A stretch of DNA of 64,000 bases from Candidatus Kapaibacterium sp. (GCA_013414795.1 CP058732.1:310001-374000), one strand, 5' to 3'; shown: positions 1 through 9,628, counted from the first letter of the stretch. Notes: generated from the letters alone by a model not told the origin. Translations and numbers: made by a program.

Positions 1-2
1 AT

Positions 3-3000
3 GATATCAGAAAGATACGTTTTGGAATAGGACTTGATATCACAAATACTTCGGAAGATATAAGAAAACATATAGAGGAAAATATAAAAATTAGAGAAGA
101 TGCTGCACGCCTTGTAAGCGATCTTTACACCAAAAAAACACATTTTATTCTTGAGTTAATTCAGAACGCTGAGGATAACGATTATGATGAGAACATTAGC
201 CCGATGCTTAATATCATTATTCAAGATGATAAGCTAATATTACGAAATAATGAAAAGGGATTCAACAAGGAAAATGTTCGGGCTTTGTGTGGGATTGGAA
301 CGACAACTAAGCAGAATAAAAAAGCTGGTTATATAGGCGAAAAAGGAATTGGCTTTAAATCTGTTTTTATGGTTGCGAAGGAGGTTACCATATATTCAAA
401 TGGTTTTCAGTTTAAGTTTGAATATGATGCGAACAACCCATTAAGTATAATAATTCCTCAATGGGTTGATGATATCCCTAGTTTTGTTGAACAAGACAAA
501 ACAAACATTGTTTTGCAGCTTAAAAGCGAGGTAAAAGAAGAGATAACTGAATTAACCCAAAAAATTGATCAACACCTTTTATTATTTCTTCGTAAATTAG
601 AAGCAATCGAGTTTGAGGATAAAAACCAGAATAAATCTTGGAAAATAGAGCGCTATGATTTGGATGGAAAAGTCGAGATTGTACATCCCAGAGGACAGAA
701 TTGTTGGAAAATTGTTAAAAGCTTATTTAAAGTACCTTCTGAAGTCCAAGAAGAGAAGCGAAAAGAAATTATAGAGACAGAAATAGTTCTCGGTTTCCCG
801 CTAAAGCCTGATGGTTCAGCAGAGACTTCAACAACTCAGAATATCTTTGCTTTTCTTCCTGTTCGGTCTTATGGTTTTAAGTTCATTATACAAGCCGATT
901 TTCTTGTGCCACCAAGCCGTGAAGATATTCATAAAGATAAATCCTGGAATTTATGGCTTCGGGATAATGTTGCTACTGTGTTTTTGAAAGCGGTAGAAGA
1001 ATTTAAACTAGATGAAAAACTTAAGAAAACCTACTACGACTATATCCCTCTCACTAGTGAAATTACCGATACATTTTTTTCTCCTGTGGTTAAGCAGATT
1101 CAAAATAACTTACGTGAAGCAAAATGCCTTTTAACAGAATCTAATGGTTGGCGAAAACCCTATGAGGTATATAGGGCTGATAATGATACAAGGGCACTGA
1201 TTACAAATGATGTTTTAAACAAATTTTTTAATAAAGAATACATCTCACCCGACATAAAAGTGAATAAAGAGATTCTTGATGAATTGGGGGTGCCAGAGTT
1301 TGAATTCAGTGATTTGGTTCAATGTTTGCAAAAAGAAGAATGGTTAATAAACCAAAGCGATGAATGGTTTACCAGGCTTTATGCATATTTGAACCATAAG
1401 GTATTAGAAGACAAGCAAATAGAAGCAATAAAGAAATTAAAGATAATACGATTAGAAAGCAACGAATTAACATCACCTTCTGAGAGCAATATTTTTTTCC
1501 CATTGGACAAAAAGAGCAATTATGGATTTGAGGCTGAACTACGCGTTATAAAAAGGACGCTTTTGGAGACAAAAGAAAAAGTAACAAGGGAAAGTATTGT
1601 TAAATTTCTTAAAAAGCTAGGCATTCGCGACGCACAACCTTACGATATTATCGAAAATCATATTCTTCCGATGTATGAAAGTGATAAATGGAAAAGTAAG
1701 AATAGTGAAACACTTTTAGGATACATCCGTTATATAAAAGATAATCTTCTGGATTATGAAAAGGAAAGCGACAAAAGGCTTAATGGGGACAAAGGAATTT
1801 GGAGAAATAAAGAAGATCCGCTAAAACGATTGAAAGAATCATTATTTATTCGCAGTAATAAAACCGTTGATGGTGTTAATAATTATTCTCGTCCAGAAGA
1901 TTTATACCTGCCAAGAACTTACGATAACAATAACGACTTAGAATTTTTGTTTGAGGGAATAGAGAGTATTCTCTTTGTACACCGAGAATATATTGACGAT
2001 ATTATTAGAAAATACAGACAAGCCAAGAGAAAGAGTAAAAAAGTAAGAGCAGATATACAAAAGAAAAGAGCAGAGGAGATCAAAGAATGGAAGGACTTTT
2101 TTGTTAAGTTAGGAGTTAATACCAAACCGAAAATAATCAAAAAACAAGAAGTACGAGAGCACCACACTTATTGCAATATTCATAAAAAAAATGTTCACAT
2201 TTTTAGTTCCCCAGATATTTGTTCCATTGTTCGTTTACAAGACCCCAAGAAAAGCAAAATATTATTAAACATTTTAGTTCACAATTGGGATTATTATAAG
2301 GATTTTGTAGAATATACTGACTTCTATTTTTCCCGTAGCTGGATCCCTCTAAGAATAGAATCCGATTGGTTTAGGACAGTAAAGGAGACTAAATGGCTAC
2401 CCACTTCTAAGGGAACCCTTGCCAGACCTTCCGAAATCTTTTTGGACAAACCAGAAATTAGAGAACTTTTAGGTGACAGCGTACTATATCTAGCCGTTGA
2501 CATCAAAAATGAAGAGTTCATAAAAACCTTGGGGATTAATACAGAAGCCAGTATTGAAAGTGTAATAATTAATTTAAAAAGTTTAAAGGAGCAGAGATGT
2601 CAGGAAATAACTCTTTATACTAAATTCTATGACTATCTAAATAAAAAGTTTGAAGGCAATGAATATGCCATTAAAACCGCTTTCTCCGAAAATTCAATCA
2701 TATATCTTCCAAACACAACTAAAAATTATTTTACCAGCAGGGAAGTTTTATGGAAAGATGTAAGCTTTGTTTTTGGAGAAATTAGAGGTTATCTAGAGAA
2801 ACAATATCCAAAACTTAAATCATTTTTTGTAGAAAAACTTGGTGTTAGCGAAAAGCCAACTCCAAAAGATTATGCTGGTGTTTTGTTAGACTTATCTCAA
2901 AAAAAGGAGATTACCGAAAAGGATGAAAAGATAATATTGAAAATTTACAGCGAATTGAACGATAACTTGAACCCAGAATTTAATGAGCATCTAATTTCTA

Positions 3001-4448
3001 AAGAAGTTTGGTGGAAAGATTTTGTTAACAAACCAATCTTCTGGACAGATAAGAATAAATTTTGTAATAAGGATGAAAATTTATTTGTAAACGATGAACC
3101 AGAACTTTACGAATTATTTAAGGAGAGCCCACAAATAGCGTTTCTTAAGTTACCTGGGAACTATTATCCTAAGATACAGTATTTTATCAGTGAGGCGAGC
3201 ATTTCCTTTCTTTCCCAATCGGTAGAAATGAGATTAGCAACAAGCGAAGGGAAAAAAATTGAAGAGAACTTAACAGAGCAAATTCGAAAGTTTACCCCGT
3301 ACATATTGCGATACATCTATAAATTAGATTACGATATTTACGAAAGACTTAAAAAAGACAAAACTTTTACTCAACTCAAAAATCTTAGTGTTTTTAGCGT
3401 TGATACCCTCCAAGTGGAATACATTCTTAAAAACTGCCAATCGATTATTACTCAGCGAAATGCAATTCTTTATGATGGTAATCTGTATGTACAAAAAGAA
3501 TATAAAGAGGATATAGATCGTTTAGCAGTAGAACTTTCTAAGTTGTTTGGGGTTGTGAGTGGATTAGATGACTTTTTGATCTTATTATTTGATAAAAAAA
3601 GCGAAGAGAAAATAGAAAATCTCCTTAGAGTAAAGGGAATTCAAGAATTGCCAGAAGAGGAGAAAGAATGGTTTGGGGTGGTGGATCAGGTGAGAGAGGT
3701 TCTTGAAGAAGGTTTAGAAACCATAGTTGAAAATAAACCACCAACGACTCATATACACGGAGTTCCCCCTACCCCAACCCTAACTGAAACTCCTGAAGTC
3801 CCTGGAAATGATATTGTACAAGAACCGATTGAGGAAGAAGATTGGCAACCTGAGTGTAAACCTACTGAGACTGAAACTAATTTTGAGGTTATACAAAGCG
3901 GTGAAAAAGCAGGGCAAACAATCACAGAGAGGGAAAAACAAAATGGTAAACCCCAAACACTTCCAAAGCCCCAAAAAGAAAAAGGGAAAGAAAGAGATAC
4001 TTTAAGTCCGAAAGTCAAAATAAAAATTGGCAGATGGGGTGAAGAATATGCTCTTAAATGTTTAAAGGATATACTAAATAAGGATTATCCAACAGGTAAA
4101 GTGGAAGATACTTCGGATGGTTTTACTATCCGTCATAATGACAAATTGATTGTTGAAGTTCATTGGTTAAATACAATAGAAGATAGAGGAGAAGGTTATG
4201 ACATTAAAGTAGTAGAGAATAATATCGAGAAATATATAGAAGTGAAATCTACCAAAACCGATACAAAAGATTGGTTTGATGTATCTGAAAAGCAATGGGA
4301 GTTTATGAAAGAGAAGGGAGATAAATACTATATTTATCGGGTTTACAACGCTGGAACCAAAGAGGCAAAACTCACTGTAATACCTAATCCATATAAAAAG
4401 TGGCAGGAGGGTAATCTAACAGCGTATCCCATTCGCATTCAAATATAA
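3..4448 (+). CDS. HSP90/sacsin-like ATPase fused to DUF3883 (NO VEIN C-terminal) nuclease-like domain, 5' partial
   Basis: The frame is open from base 3, so the true start lies upstream of the window; the first in-frame ATG (204) falls inside the ATPase domain. Encoded from base 3 is a GHKL N-box (ELIQNAEDNDY, about bases 150-182). It is followed by a degenerate G1 box (NEKGF) and the glycine-rich lid GYIGEKGIGFKSVF, the form seen in HSP90, sacsin and plant NO VEIN proteins. About 1,000 residues of unassigned sequence follow, then a Pro/Glu/Thr-rich linker near bases 3720-4010. The C-terminal DUF3883 domain has GYDI (about 4197) and EVKST (about 4239), matching the D...ExK core of Mrr-like restriction nucleases. 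Known: such fusions occur among bacterial accessory and defence genes. Inference: an ATP-driven sensor with a nuclease, probably antiviral. The substrate is unknown. Confidence 0.8.
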   Translation, partial: DIRKIRFGIGLDITNTSEDIRKHIEENIKIREDAARLVSDLYTKKTHFILELIQNAEDNDYDENISPMLNIIIQDDKLILRNNEKGFNKENVRALCGIGTTTKQNKKAGYIGEKGIGFKSVFMVAKEVTIYSNGFQFKFEYDANNPLSIIIPQWVDDIPSFVEQDKTNIVLQLKSEVKEEITELTQKIDQHLLLFLRKLEAIEFEDKNQNKSWKIERYDLDGKVEIVHPRGQNCWKIVKSLFKVPSEVQEEKRKEIIETEIVLGFPLKPDGSAETSTTQNIFAFLPVRSYGFKFIIQADFLVPPSREDIHKDKSWNLWLRDNVATVFLKAVEEFKLDEKLKKTYYDYIPLTSEITDTFFSPVVKQIQNNLREAKCLLTESNGWRKPYEVYRADNDTRALITNDVLNKFFNKEYISPDIKVNKEILDELGVPEFEFSDLVQCLQKEEWLINQSDEWFTRLYAYLNHKVLEDKQIEAIKKLKIIRLESNELTSPSESNIFFPLDKKSNYGFEAELRVIKRTLLETKEKVTRESIVKFLKKLGIRDAQPYDIIENHILPMYESDKWKSKNSETLLGYIRYIKDNLLDYEKESDKRLNGDKGIWRNKEDPLKRLKESLFIRSNKTVDGVNNYSRPEDLYLPRTYDNNNDLEFLFEGIESILFVHREYIDDIIRKYRQAKRKSKKVRADIQKKRAEEIKEWKDFFVKLGVNTKPKIIKKQEVREHHTYCNIHKKNVHIFSSPDICSIVRLQDPKKSKILLNILVHNWDYYKDFVEYTDFYFSRSWIPLRIESDWFRTVKETKWLPTSKGTLARPSEIFLDKPEIRELLGDSVLYLAVDIKNEEFIKTLGINTEASIESVIINLKSLKEQRCQEITLYTKFYDYLNKKFEGNEYAIKTAFSENSIIYLPNTTKNYFTSREVLWKDVSFVFGEIRGYLEKQYPKLKSFFVEKLGVSEKPTPKDYAGVLLDLSQKKEITEKDEKIILKIYSELNDNLNPEFNEHLISKEVWWKDFVNKPIFWTDKNKFCNKDENLFVNDEPELYELFKESPQIAFLKLPGNYYPKIQYFISEASISFLSQSVEMRLATSEGKKIEENLTEQIRKFTPYILRYIYKLDYDIYERLKKDKTFTQLKNLSVFSVDTLQVEYILKNCQSIITQRNAILYDGNLYVQKEYKEDIDRLAVELSKLFGVVSGLDDFLILLFDKKSEEKIENLLRVKGIQELPEEEKEWFGVVDQVREVLEEGLETIVENKPPTTHIHGVPPTPTLTETPEVPGNDIVQEPIEEEDWQPECKPTETETNFEVIQSGEKAGQTITEREKQNGKPQTLPKPQKEKGKERDTLSPKVKIKIGRWGEEYALKCLKDILNKDYPTGKVEDTSDGFTIRHNDKLIVEVHWLNTIEDRGEGYDIKVVENNIEKYIEVKSTKTDTKDWFDVSEKQWEFMKEKGDKYYIYRVYNAGTKEAKLTVIPNPYKKWQEGNLTAYPIRIQI

Positions 4449-4532
4449 AACAGCGAAAACGAAACACGAAAATTAACCCTTTACCTAGATATATATGTCT
4501 TTTAACAGATAAATATCTGGTTTCGTACCTCC

Positions 4533-4560
4533 ACCCAAATTCCACTTTGGGTTGTTTCTC
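4533..4560 (+). terminator. possible weak terminator after the ATPase-nuclease gene
   Basis: ACCCAAA and TTTGGGT form a 7-bp stem with a 6-base loop, followed by a pyrimidine-rich tract (TGTTTCTCTT) about 90 bases after the stop codon. The tail is not a clean T-run, so the call is weak. Confidence 0.3.
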
Positions 4561-5039
4561 TTATATGCTGGTGGGTTAAACGCAATTTCTAAAATAGAGG
4601 TGGAAATAGAAAAAAGAATATATAAAAACGAGTTTTACTTTACCTTAAGATTTTTTCATACTGCATTTTGGGTATGATTTAATTCATCAGGCTATTCTTT
4701 TCCGCCTCGTCGTGATTAACGAATTGCTACTTTAACATTAAAAAATGGCATTTTGGTCCTATCCCTTGGTAAGTTTGTTTGAATACTTTTTATTTATTGA
4801 AAACCCAGCAAAAGAAAAACCTTTATGTTGTAATATAGGTTATAATCAATAATTATAGTACTTTTGTTTGTTATGTGAATCTGTATTTAGTGTTTACTTT
4901 CATATGAAAAGTTTTAGTCTTGATTTTAGAAACATTATGGTCTGAATACCAGAAAAGAATATTGATAGTATTGTGTTTATTCTAAGTTTTAATATAGTTT
5001 TTCTTTCTTTTTCGGCTTGTCTACTTATCTGATTTACTT

Positions 5040-5063
5040 ACAAACCGCCGTGGTTTGTTTTTT
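5040..5063 (+). terminator. intrinsic-terminator-like hairpin with no gene directly upstream
   Basis: ACAAACC and GGTTTGT form a 7-bp stem around the loop GCCGT, followed at once by a run of six T. It has the form of a plus-strand intrinsic terminator, yet the nearest plus-strand gene ends about 590 bases upstream. It may end a long 3' tail or an unrecognised small RNA. Confidence 0.45.
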
Positions 5064-5273
5064 GATAACCTCTAAGATCTGGGAGTATTATAATAACAAT
5101 TTGATGTAATTGCAGTTTGTAATTACTTTCTTCAATTATGGAAATAATATAATAACGCAAAACACATCGTATAACACAACATAAAAAATATCACTTTTGG
5201 GTTGAGAAATGTGATCCTATCATAAAAAATCATAACGAAAAATAGTTAATTGATTTTGTTAGACTCAAATTTC

Positions 5274-7109
5274 CTACTCTATTCCTTCTAATGTTTGCAT
5301 TACGGCGTCGATTCTGCCGAATGGGGCGGAAATTTGCACGCCTTGAATCAAGTGGCGAATTTCGCTTATCGTTTCGCGGGCGATTGCAATCCCTTCTTCT
5401 AAACTTCGCTCCTTGCTGTCGGCTACCTTTCGCATTCGGTCAATTATTTCGTCGGGGACTACCACCCCTGGCACTTCGTTTTTCATAAATTCTGCATTAC
5501 GCAAAGAAGTTAATGGCCAAATTCCAGCAATTACCGGCAATCGATAATGTTCGATTTGCTTCAAAAACGATTTAAAGCCAGCGACATCGAAAATTGGTTG
5601 AGTTACGATGAATTCTGCGCCCGCGTCCACTTTCCAATAAAGCCGACGCAATTCTTCGTCCAAATTAACAGCGAGCGGGTTTACTCCAACCCCAATGAAA
5701 AATCCAGTAGGGTCGCCTATTGGATATCCAGCAATGTCCAAGCCATTATTCAGCCTTGTCAAAATGTTCACAAGTCCAATTGAATCGACATCGAAAACCC
5801 CGGTTGCGTCGGGATAGGTGCCCAGTTTCGGCGGGTCGCCAGTGATTGCCAAAATGTTTCTTATTCCCAAAGCGTAAGCCCCAAGCAAATCGGATTGTAT
5901 CCCGATTACGTTTCTGTCGCGGCAAACAAAATGGAGAACGGTTTCGATACCCACTTCCCGTTGTATTTTTACCGCAAGAGCCAACGCACTCATTCGGGCG
6001 CTTGCCCGTGGTCCGTCTGGAATATTGATTACATCGATTCCATTGTAAAACAATTCGCGGGCTTTGTTTATTTCTTTGCTTGGGTCAACTCCCCGAGGGG
6101 AGAGCAATTCCACGAACTTAACAAAATGCCCTTGAAGAAGCCTTCGAGCAAGTCGCGATTTATCTTTCTTTTCGATTGGCTTAACTTTGGGCTCTTCTTT
6201 CAATGTGATTTTTTCAATCTTCTGGAATGTGATTTTTGGTTGTAGCGCCAGAATAGCCGTAGACATCTTCTTGATGTGTTCAGGGTTGGTACCACAGCAG
6301 CCGCCGACAATGTTTGCTCCGGAACGCACGAACAGTTTGGCATACTCGGCAAAATATTCTGGCGATGCAAGATAGATGTTCCTTCCGTCGACGTTTTTCG
6401 GTTTCCCGGCGTTTGGCATTATCGAAATAGGCAATGATGTTAGCGGGCGTACCCTTTCCAGCCAATCCAGCATTGTTTGTGGACCGACTGTGCAATTGAC
6501 ACCGATGACGTCCGCTCCAATGCTTTCAAGTTCAGAAATTGTTGTCTCGGGGTCGGTTCCGGTCAATGTGTTTCCATACTCGTCGATTGTGATTTGGGCT
6601 ATGATTGGAATGGTAGTCATTTTCCGGGCTGCAATTACTGCTTGCCTCAATTCATCGATATTGATAAATGTCTCGAAAATTAGCAAATCCGCTCCGCCGT
6701 CCAGCAAAGGTTTTATTACTTCGGTGAAATACTCTTGGGCTTCTTCCCTTGAAATTGGTCCGAGCGGTTCAATTTGTACGCCGAGAGGACCAATCGACCC
6801 GGCAACGAAAACTTTTTCCCCAGCAACTTCCCGAGCAAGTTTTGCTCCCGCAAGCACAATGTCGTAAAGTTTATCTTGAATATTAAACCTTTTCAATTTG
6901 AATCTGTTGGCGCCGAAAGTGTTGGTCTCGATTGCTTGCGCCCCAGCGTTGATATAATCGATATGAATTTGCTTGACAAGTTCGGGGGCAGACAAGTTTG
7001 TTTCTTCAAAGCATTTATTAATAAATATTCCCCGGCGGTAGAGTTCGGTTCCCATTCCGCCATCAAAAAGCAGTACTCGTTCTCCAAGTTGAGATAAAAA
7101 GTCTTTCAT
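5274..7109 (-). CDS. bifunctional homocysteine S-methyltransferase / 5,10-methylenetetrahydrofolate reductase
   Basis: A 611-residue fusion. The N-terminal half (about 1-290) is a homocysteine S-methyltransferase barrel with the start LLFDGGMGTELYRRG and zinc ligands in IGVNCTVGPQ and GGCCGTNPEH. The C-terminal half (about 325-611) is a MetF-type FAD barrel, with FVELLSPRG, NIPDGPRASARMS and ITGDPPKLG. The two domains reduce methylenetetrahydrofolate and pass a methyl group to homocysteine in methionine synthesis, as proposed for the same fusion in Bacillus YitJ. The exact methyl donor used by the N-terminal domain is not readable from sequence. The gene stands alone, with no SAM or cobalamin riboswitch visible in the roughly 100 bases between its start and the divergent tRNA. 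Confidence 0.9.
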   Translation of the reverse strand: MKDFLSQLGERVLLFDGGMGTELYRRGIFINKCFEETNLSAPELVKQIHIDYINAGAQAIETNTFGANRFKLKRFNIQDKLYDIVLAGAKLAREVAGEKVFVAGSIGPLGVQIEPLGPISREEAQEYFTEVIKPLLDGGADLLIFETFINIDELRQAVIAARKMTTIPIIAQITIDEYGNTLTGTDPETTISELESIGADVIGVNCTVGPQTMLDWLERVRPLTSLPISIMPNAGKPKNVDGRNIYLASPEYFAEYAKLFVRSGANIVGGCCGTNPEHIKKMSTAILALQPKITFQKIEKITLKEEPKVKPIEKKDKSRLARRLLQGHFVKFVELLSPRGVDPSKEINKARELFYNGIDVINIPDGPRASARMSALALAVKIQREVGIETVLHFVCRDRNVIGIQSDLLGAYALGIRNILAITGDPPKLGTYPDATGVFDVDSIGLVNILTRLNNGLDIAGYPIGDPTGFFIGVGVNPLAVNLDEELRRLYWKVDAGAEFIVTQPIFDVAGFKSFLKQIEHYRLPVIAGIWPLTSLRNAEFMKNEVPGVVVPDEIIDRMRKVADSKERSLEEGIAIARETISEIRHLIQGVQISAPFGRIDAVMQTLEGIE

Positions 7110-7174
7110 TGCAAGAATTTGAAAAAAATAAAATTAAACAAAACGAATAATTTTTTTATCGAGTTGGATTTTGA

Positions 7175-7206
7175 TTTGCATATTTTGTTAAAATTGATTA
7201 ATTTTG
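7175..7206 (+). promoter_or_regulatory. Bacteroidota-type promoter for tRNA-Thr
   Basis: TTTG at 7175-7178 is followed after 20 bases by TAATTTTG at 7199-7206. This matches the TTTG-N19/21-TAnnTTTG pattern known for the primary sigma factor of Bacteroidota. The tRNA begins 11 bases after the downstream box, so transcription would start just before the mature 5' end. Confidence 0.5.
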
Positions 7207-7217
7207 TATTTCGATAA

Positions 7218-7290
7218 GCCACCTTAGCTCAGCTGGTAGAGCAGCTGATTTGTAATCAGCCGGTCGCTGGTTCGAATCCGGCAGGTGGCT
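7218..7290 (+). tRNA. tRNA-Thr (anticodon UGU)
   Basis: A 73-base cloverleaf. The acceptor stem GCCACCT pairs with AGGTGGC, the D arm has AGCTGGTAGA, and the anticodon stem GCTGA/TCAGC encloses the loop TTTGTAA (anticodon TGT). The T arm has GGTTCGAATCC and the discriminator base is T. CCA is not encoded. A terminator follows directly, so it is probably a single-gene transcript. Confidence 0.95.
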
Positions 7291-7292
7291 CG

Positions 7293-7321
7293 AAAAATCC
7301 ACCCAAGTGGTGGATTTTTTT
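7293..7321 (+). terminator. intrinsic terminator after tRNA-Thr
   Basis: ATCCACC (7297-7303) pairs with GGTGGAT (7309-7315) around a 5-base loop, with A/T extension and a run of T after the stem. It separates the tRNA from the biotin carboxylase gene. Confidence 0.8.
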
Positions 7322-7421
7322 ATTTTCTTCGAGCAGTTTATGTTAAATTTTTGCTTTGCTTCTCGTTGAAGTTTTTTTCAATTGCAAAAATTTATTAAAT
7401 TCACTTTTTTTGAAATCGCTT

Positions 7422-8930
7422 ATGTTCAAAAGAATTCTTATCGCAAACAGGGGCGAAATTGCTTGCAGAATTATCCGCGCTGCCCACGAACTGGGTATCG
7501 AAACTGTTGCGATTTATCACAAGGTCGATCGCGAGTCGCTCTACGTGCGGATGAGCGATTACGCTTTTGAAATTTTTGCCGACCAACCTAAATCTGCATA
7601 TCTGGATATTCAGCAGATAATTGATGTTGCAAAGCGAAGCGGGGCGCAAGCAATCCACCCCGGCTATGGTTTCCTTTCCGAGCGAGCTCCATTTAGCCAG
7701 GCTTGTCTGGATGCTGGCGTGAAGTTCATTGGACCGAAACCTTATTCGATTGACGCAATGGGTTCGAAAACCCGAGCACGCGAACTTATGGAGCGGGCTG
7801 GTGTGCCAATTGTTCCCGGGACGAAATCCCCAATCACTGATGTCGACGAAGGGCTTGCCACCGCTGAACGCATTGGGTTCCCCGTGCTTTTGAAAGCCTC
7901 GGCTGGGGGCGGTGGCAAAGGAATGCGCAAAGTATTCCGAGCCGATGAGTTCAAGGATAGTTTCGAATCTGCTCAACGCGAGGCACTTAAATCCTTCGGC
8001 GATGGCTCGATTTACATCGAAAAATTCCTCGAAAATCCTAAACATATAGAAATTCAGATTATTGGCGACGAGTTTGGGAACTATGTCCATCTTGGCGAAC
8101 GCGATTGTTCAATACAAAGGCGACACCAGAAAGTAATCGAAGAGGCTCCCTCGACTGTTCTCGATGATGAACTTCGTCACAAAATGGGCTCGGTTGCAAT
8201 CGAAGCAGCCCGCGCTGTCGAATATGTTAACGCCGGGACTATTGAGTTCCTTTTCGACAAAAATCGAAATTTCTACTTCCTCGAGATGAATACCCGCTTG
8301 CAAGTTGAACATCCGGTTACCGAATTCGTTACTGGTATCGATATTGTCAAGGAGCAAATAAGAATTGCAAGCGGTTACCCTCTTTCATTCAAACAGGAGG
8401 ATATAAAATGGCGTGGGCATTCGATAGAATGCAGAATTAATGCCGAAGACCCGTTCAACAATTTTATGCCCGATACTGGTAGAATTCGATACTTGCGCGA
8501 GCCAGGCGGAAAAGGGGTTCGCCTTGATAGCGGAGTGGAAACTGGCTCGGAAATTACTATCCACTTCGACCCACTTATTGCCAAATTGATTTCCTACGGG
8601 AAAGACCGCACCGAGGCTATCGCTGTGATGCTGAGGGCTTTGCGTGATTTCAAAATCTTTGGCGTCAAGACTGGAATACCCTTCTTGATTCAAGTGCTCC
8701 AGGAACCAAAGTTCATAGAAGGTTCCTACGACACTGGTTTCCTCGAAAATGAATTTGATTTTAGCAAACTTGAACGCCGCGACGAAGAGGTCTACAAGAC
8801 GATTTCTGCTATTGCTCTACACTTGTTTAAAACCAAGGAGAAAAAAGCCGAAATTTCCTTTGCCAAAAACCACGAAAAACACAAAAGTCGTTGGAAACTT
8901 CGTCTTCAATCTTACCGTAAGTGGCATTAA
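7422..8930 (+). CDS. accC: biotin carboxylase subunit of an acetyl-/propionyl-CoA carboxylase
   Basis: This enzyme carboxylates biotin on a carrier protein using ATP and bicarbonate. The start chosen gives MFKRILIANRGEIACR, the family's conserved first strand; a longer frame from 7356 adds only an unrelated stretch. Visible are the biotin carboxylase N-domain, the ATP-grasp glycine loop KASAGGGGKGMR, and the catalytic region EMNTRLQVEHPVTE with RINAEDP. At 502 residues it is longer than E. coli AccC (about 450). MGSKTRARELMERAGVP resembles acyl-CoA carboxylase alpha subunits more than AccC. No biotin carrier or carboxyltransferase gene is adjacent, so the substrate is uncertain. The stop codon lies 11 bases before the preferred queC start, suggesting co-transcription. 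Confidence 0.9.
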   Translation: MFKRILIANRGEIACRIIRAAHELGIETVAIYHKVDRESLYVRMSDYAFEIFADQPKSAYLDIQQIIDVAKRSGAQAIHPGYGFLSERAPFSQACLDAGVKFIGPKPYSIDAMGSKTRARELMERAGVPIVPGTKSPITDVDEGLATAERIGFPVLLKASAGGGGKGMRKVFRADEFKDSFESAQREALKSFGDGSIYIEKFLENPKHIEIQIIGDEFGNYVHLGERDCSIQRRHQKVIEEAPSTVLDDELRHKMGSVAIEAARAVEYVNAGTIEFLFDKNRNFYFLEMNTRLQVEHPVTEFVTGIDIVKEQIRIASGYPLSFKQEDIKWRGHSIECRINAEDPFNNFMPDTGRIRYLREPGGKGVRLDSGVETGSEITIHFDPLIAKLISYGKDRTEAIAVMLRALRDFKIFGVKTGIPFLIQVLQEPKFIEGSYDTGFLENEFDFSKLERRDEEVYKTISAIALHLFKTKEKKAEISFAKNHEKHKSRWKLRLQSYRKWH

Positions 8931-8941
8931 TGGAGCGAACT

Positions 8942-9625
8942 ATGAAACTTGCTGTTGTTTTGATGAGTGGCGGAATGGATTCGGCGACCACCGTTGCTGT
9001 GGCGAAATCTGTTGGTTACGAAGTTGCTGCTCTGCACGTAACTTATGGACAAAGAACGCAACAACGCGAATTGAAAGCCTTCAACGATTTGTGTGATTAT
9101 TTTCAAATCGAGAAGCGTCTTGTCGTCCCAATTGATTATTTGAAAGCGATTGGCGGTTCCTCGTTGACAGATACCCGCTTGCAAGTCGAAAAAGCAGAAC
9201 TGGAACGCAAGGAAATCCCTTCGACCTATGTCCCGTTTCGAAATGGAAATCTGCTTGCAATTGCAACAAGTTGGGCAGAAGTAATCGGCGCCACCGCAGT
9301 ATTTATTGGCGCGACACAACAAGATTCCAGCGGCTATCCCGATTGTCGAATCGACTTCTTCCTCGCCTTCGAAAAAGCGATCGATTTGGGAACTAAGCCC
9401 GAAACAAAAATTAGCATTCAAACACCTTTGATTAATTTGACAAAAAAGGATATCGTTCGGCTTGGTTATAATTTTGGGGTTCCGTTTGAATTAACTTGGA
9501 GTTGCTACCGGGAAAGCGACGTTGCTTGCGGGGAATGCGATTCTTGTGCCTTGCGACTTCGTGGGTTCCAGCAAGCGAACCTGGTCGACCCGCTTCCATA
9601 CAAGACATTCCCGAAATATGCATAA
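8942..9625 (+). CDS. queC: 7-cyano-7-deazaguanine synthase QueC
   Basis: QueC converts carboxydeazaguanine to preQ0 with ATP and ammonia in queuosine synthesis. The PP-loop LMSGGMDSATT lies near the N-terminus and the C-terminal zinc site is CYRESDVACGECDSCALR, both intact. The start at 8942 gives MKLAVVLMSGG and has a GGAG site a few bases upstream. An ATG at 8930, overlapping the accC stop, is possible but less well placed. Length 227 residues, normal for the family. FolE and a COG0720 synthase, which could supply the precursor, are far away at 44.7-45.9 kb. Confidence 0.93.
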   Translation: MKLAVVLMSGGMDSATTVAVAKSVGYEVAALHVTYGQRTQQRELKAFNDLCDYFQIEKRLVVPIDYLKAIGGSSLTDTRLQVEKAELERKEIPSTYVPFRNGNLLAIATSWAEVIGATAVFIGATQQDSSGYPDCRIDFFLAFEKAIDLGTKPETKISIQTPLINLTKKDIVRLGYNFGVPFELTWSCYRESDVACGECDSCALRLRGFQQANLVDPLPYKTFPKYA

Positions 9626-9628
9626 AGA

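Larger units (their letters stand above)
4449..5273. other. AT-rich non-coding region
   Basis: This stretch of 825 bases separates the ATPase-nuclease gene from the convergent methyltransferase/reductase gene. No reading frame with recognisable protein content and no recognised RNA family is visible. It holds two small hairpins just after the upstream gene (CAGATA/TATCTG at 4506-4519, ACCCAAA/TTTGGGT at 4533-4552) and a better terminator-like hairpin at 5040-5063. The rest is AT-rich sequence without obvious repeats. Confidence 0.6.

Noticed and set aside
7110-7217. Possible SAM or cobalamin riboswitch before the methyltransferase/reductase gene
   Set aside because: The leader is only about 100 AT-rich bases shared with the tRNA promoter; no conserved riboswitch helices are seen.
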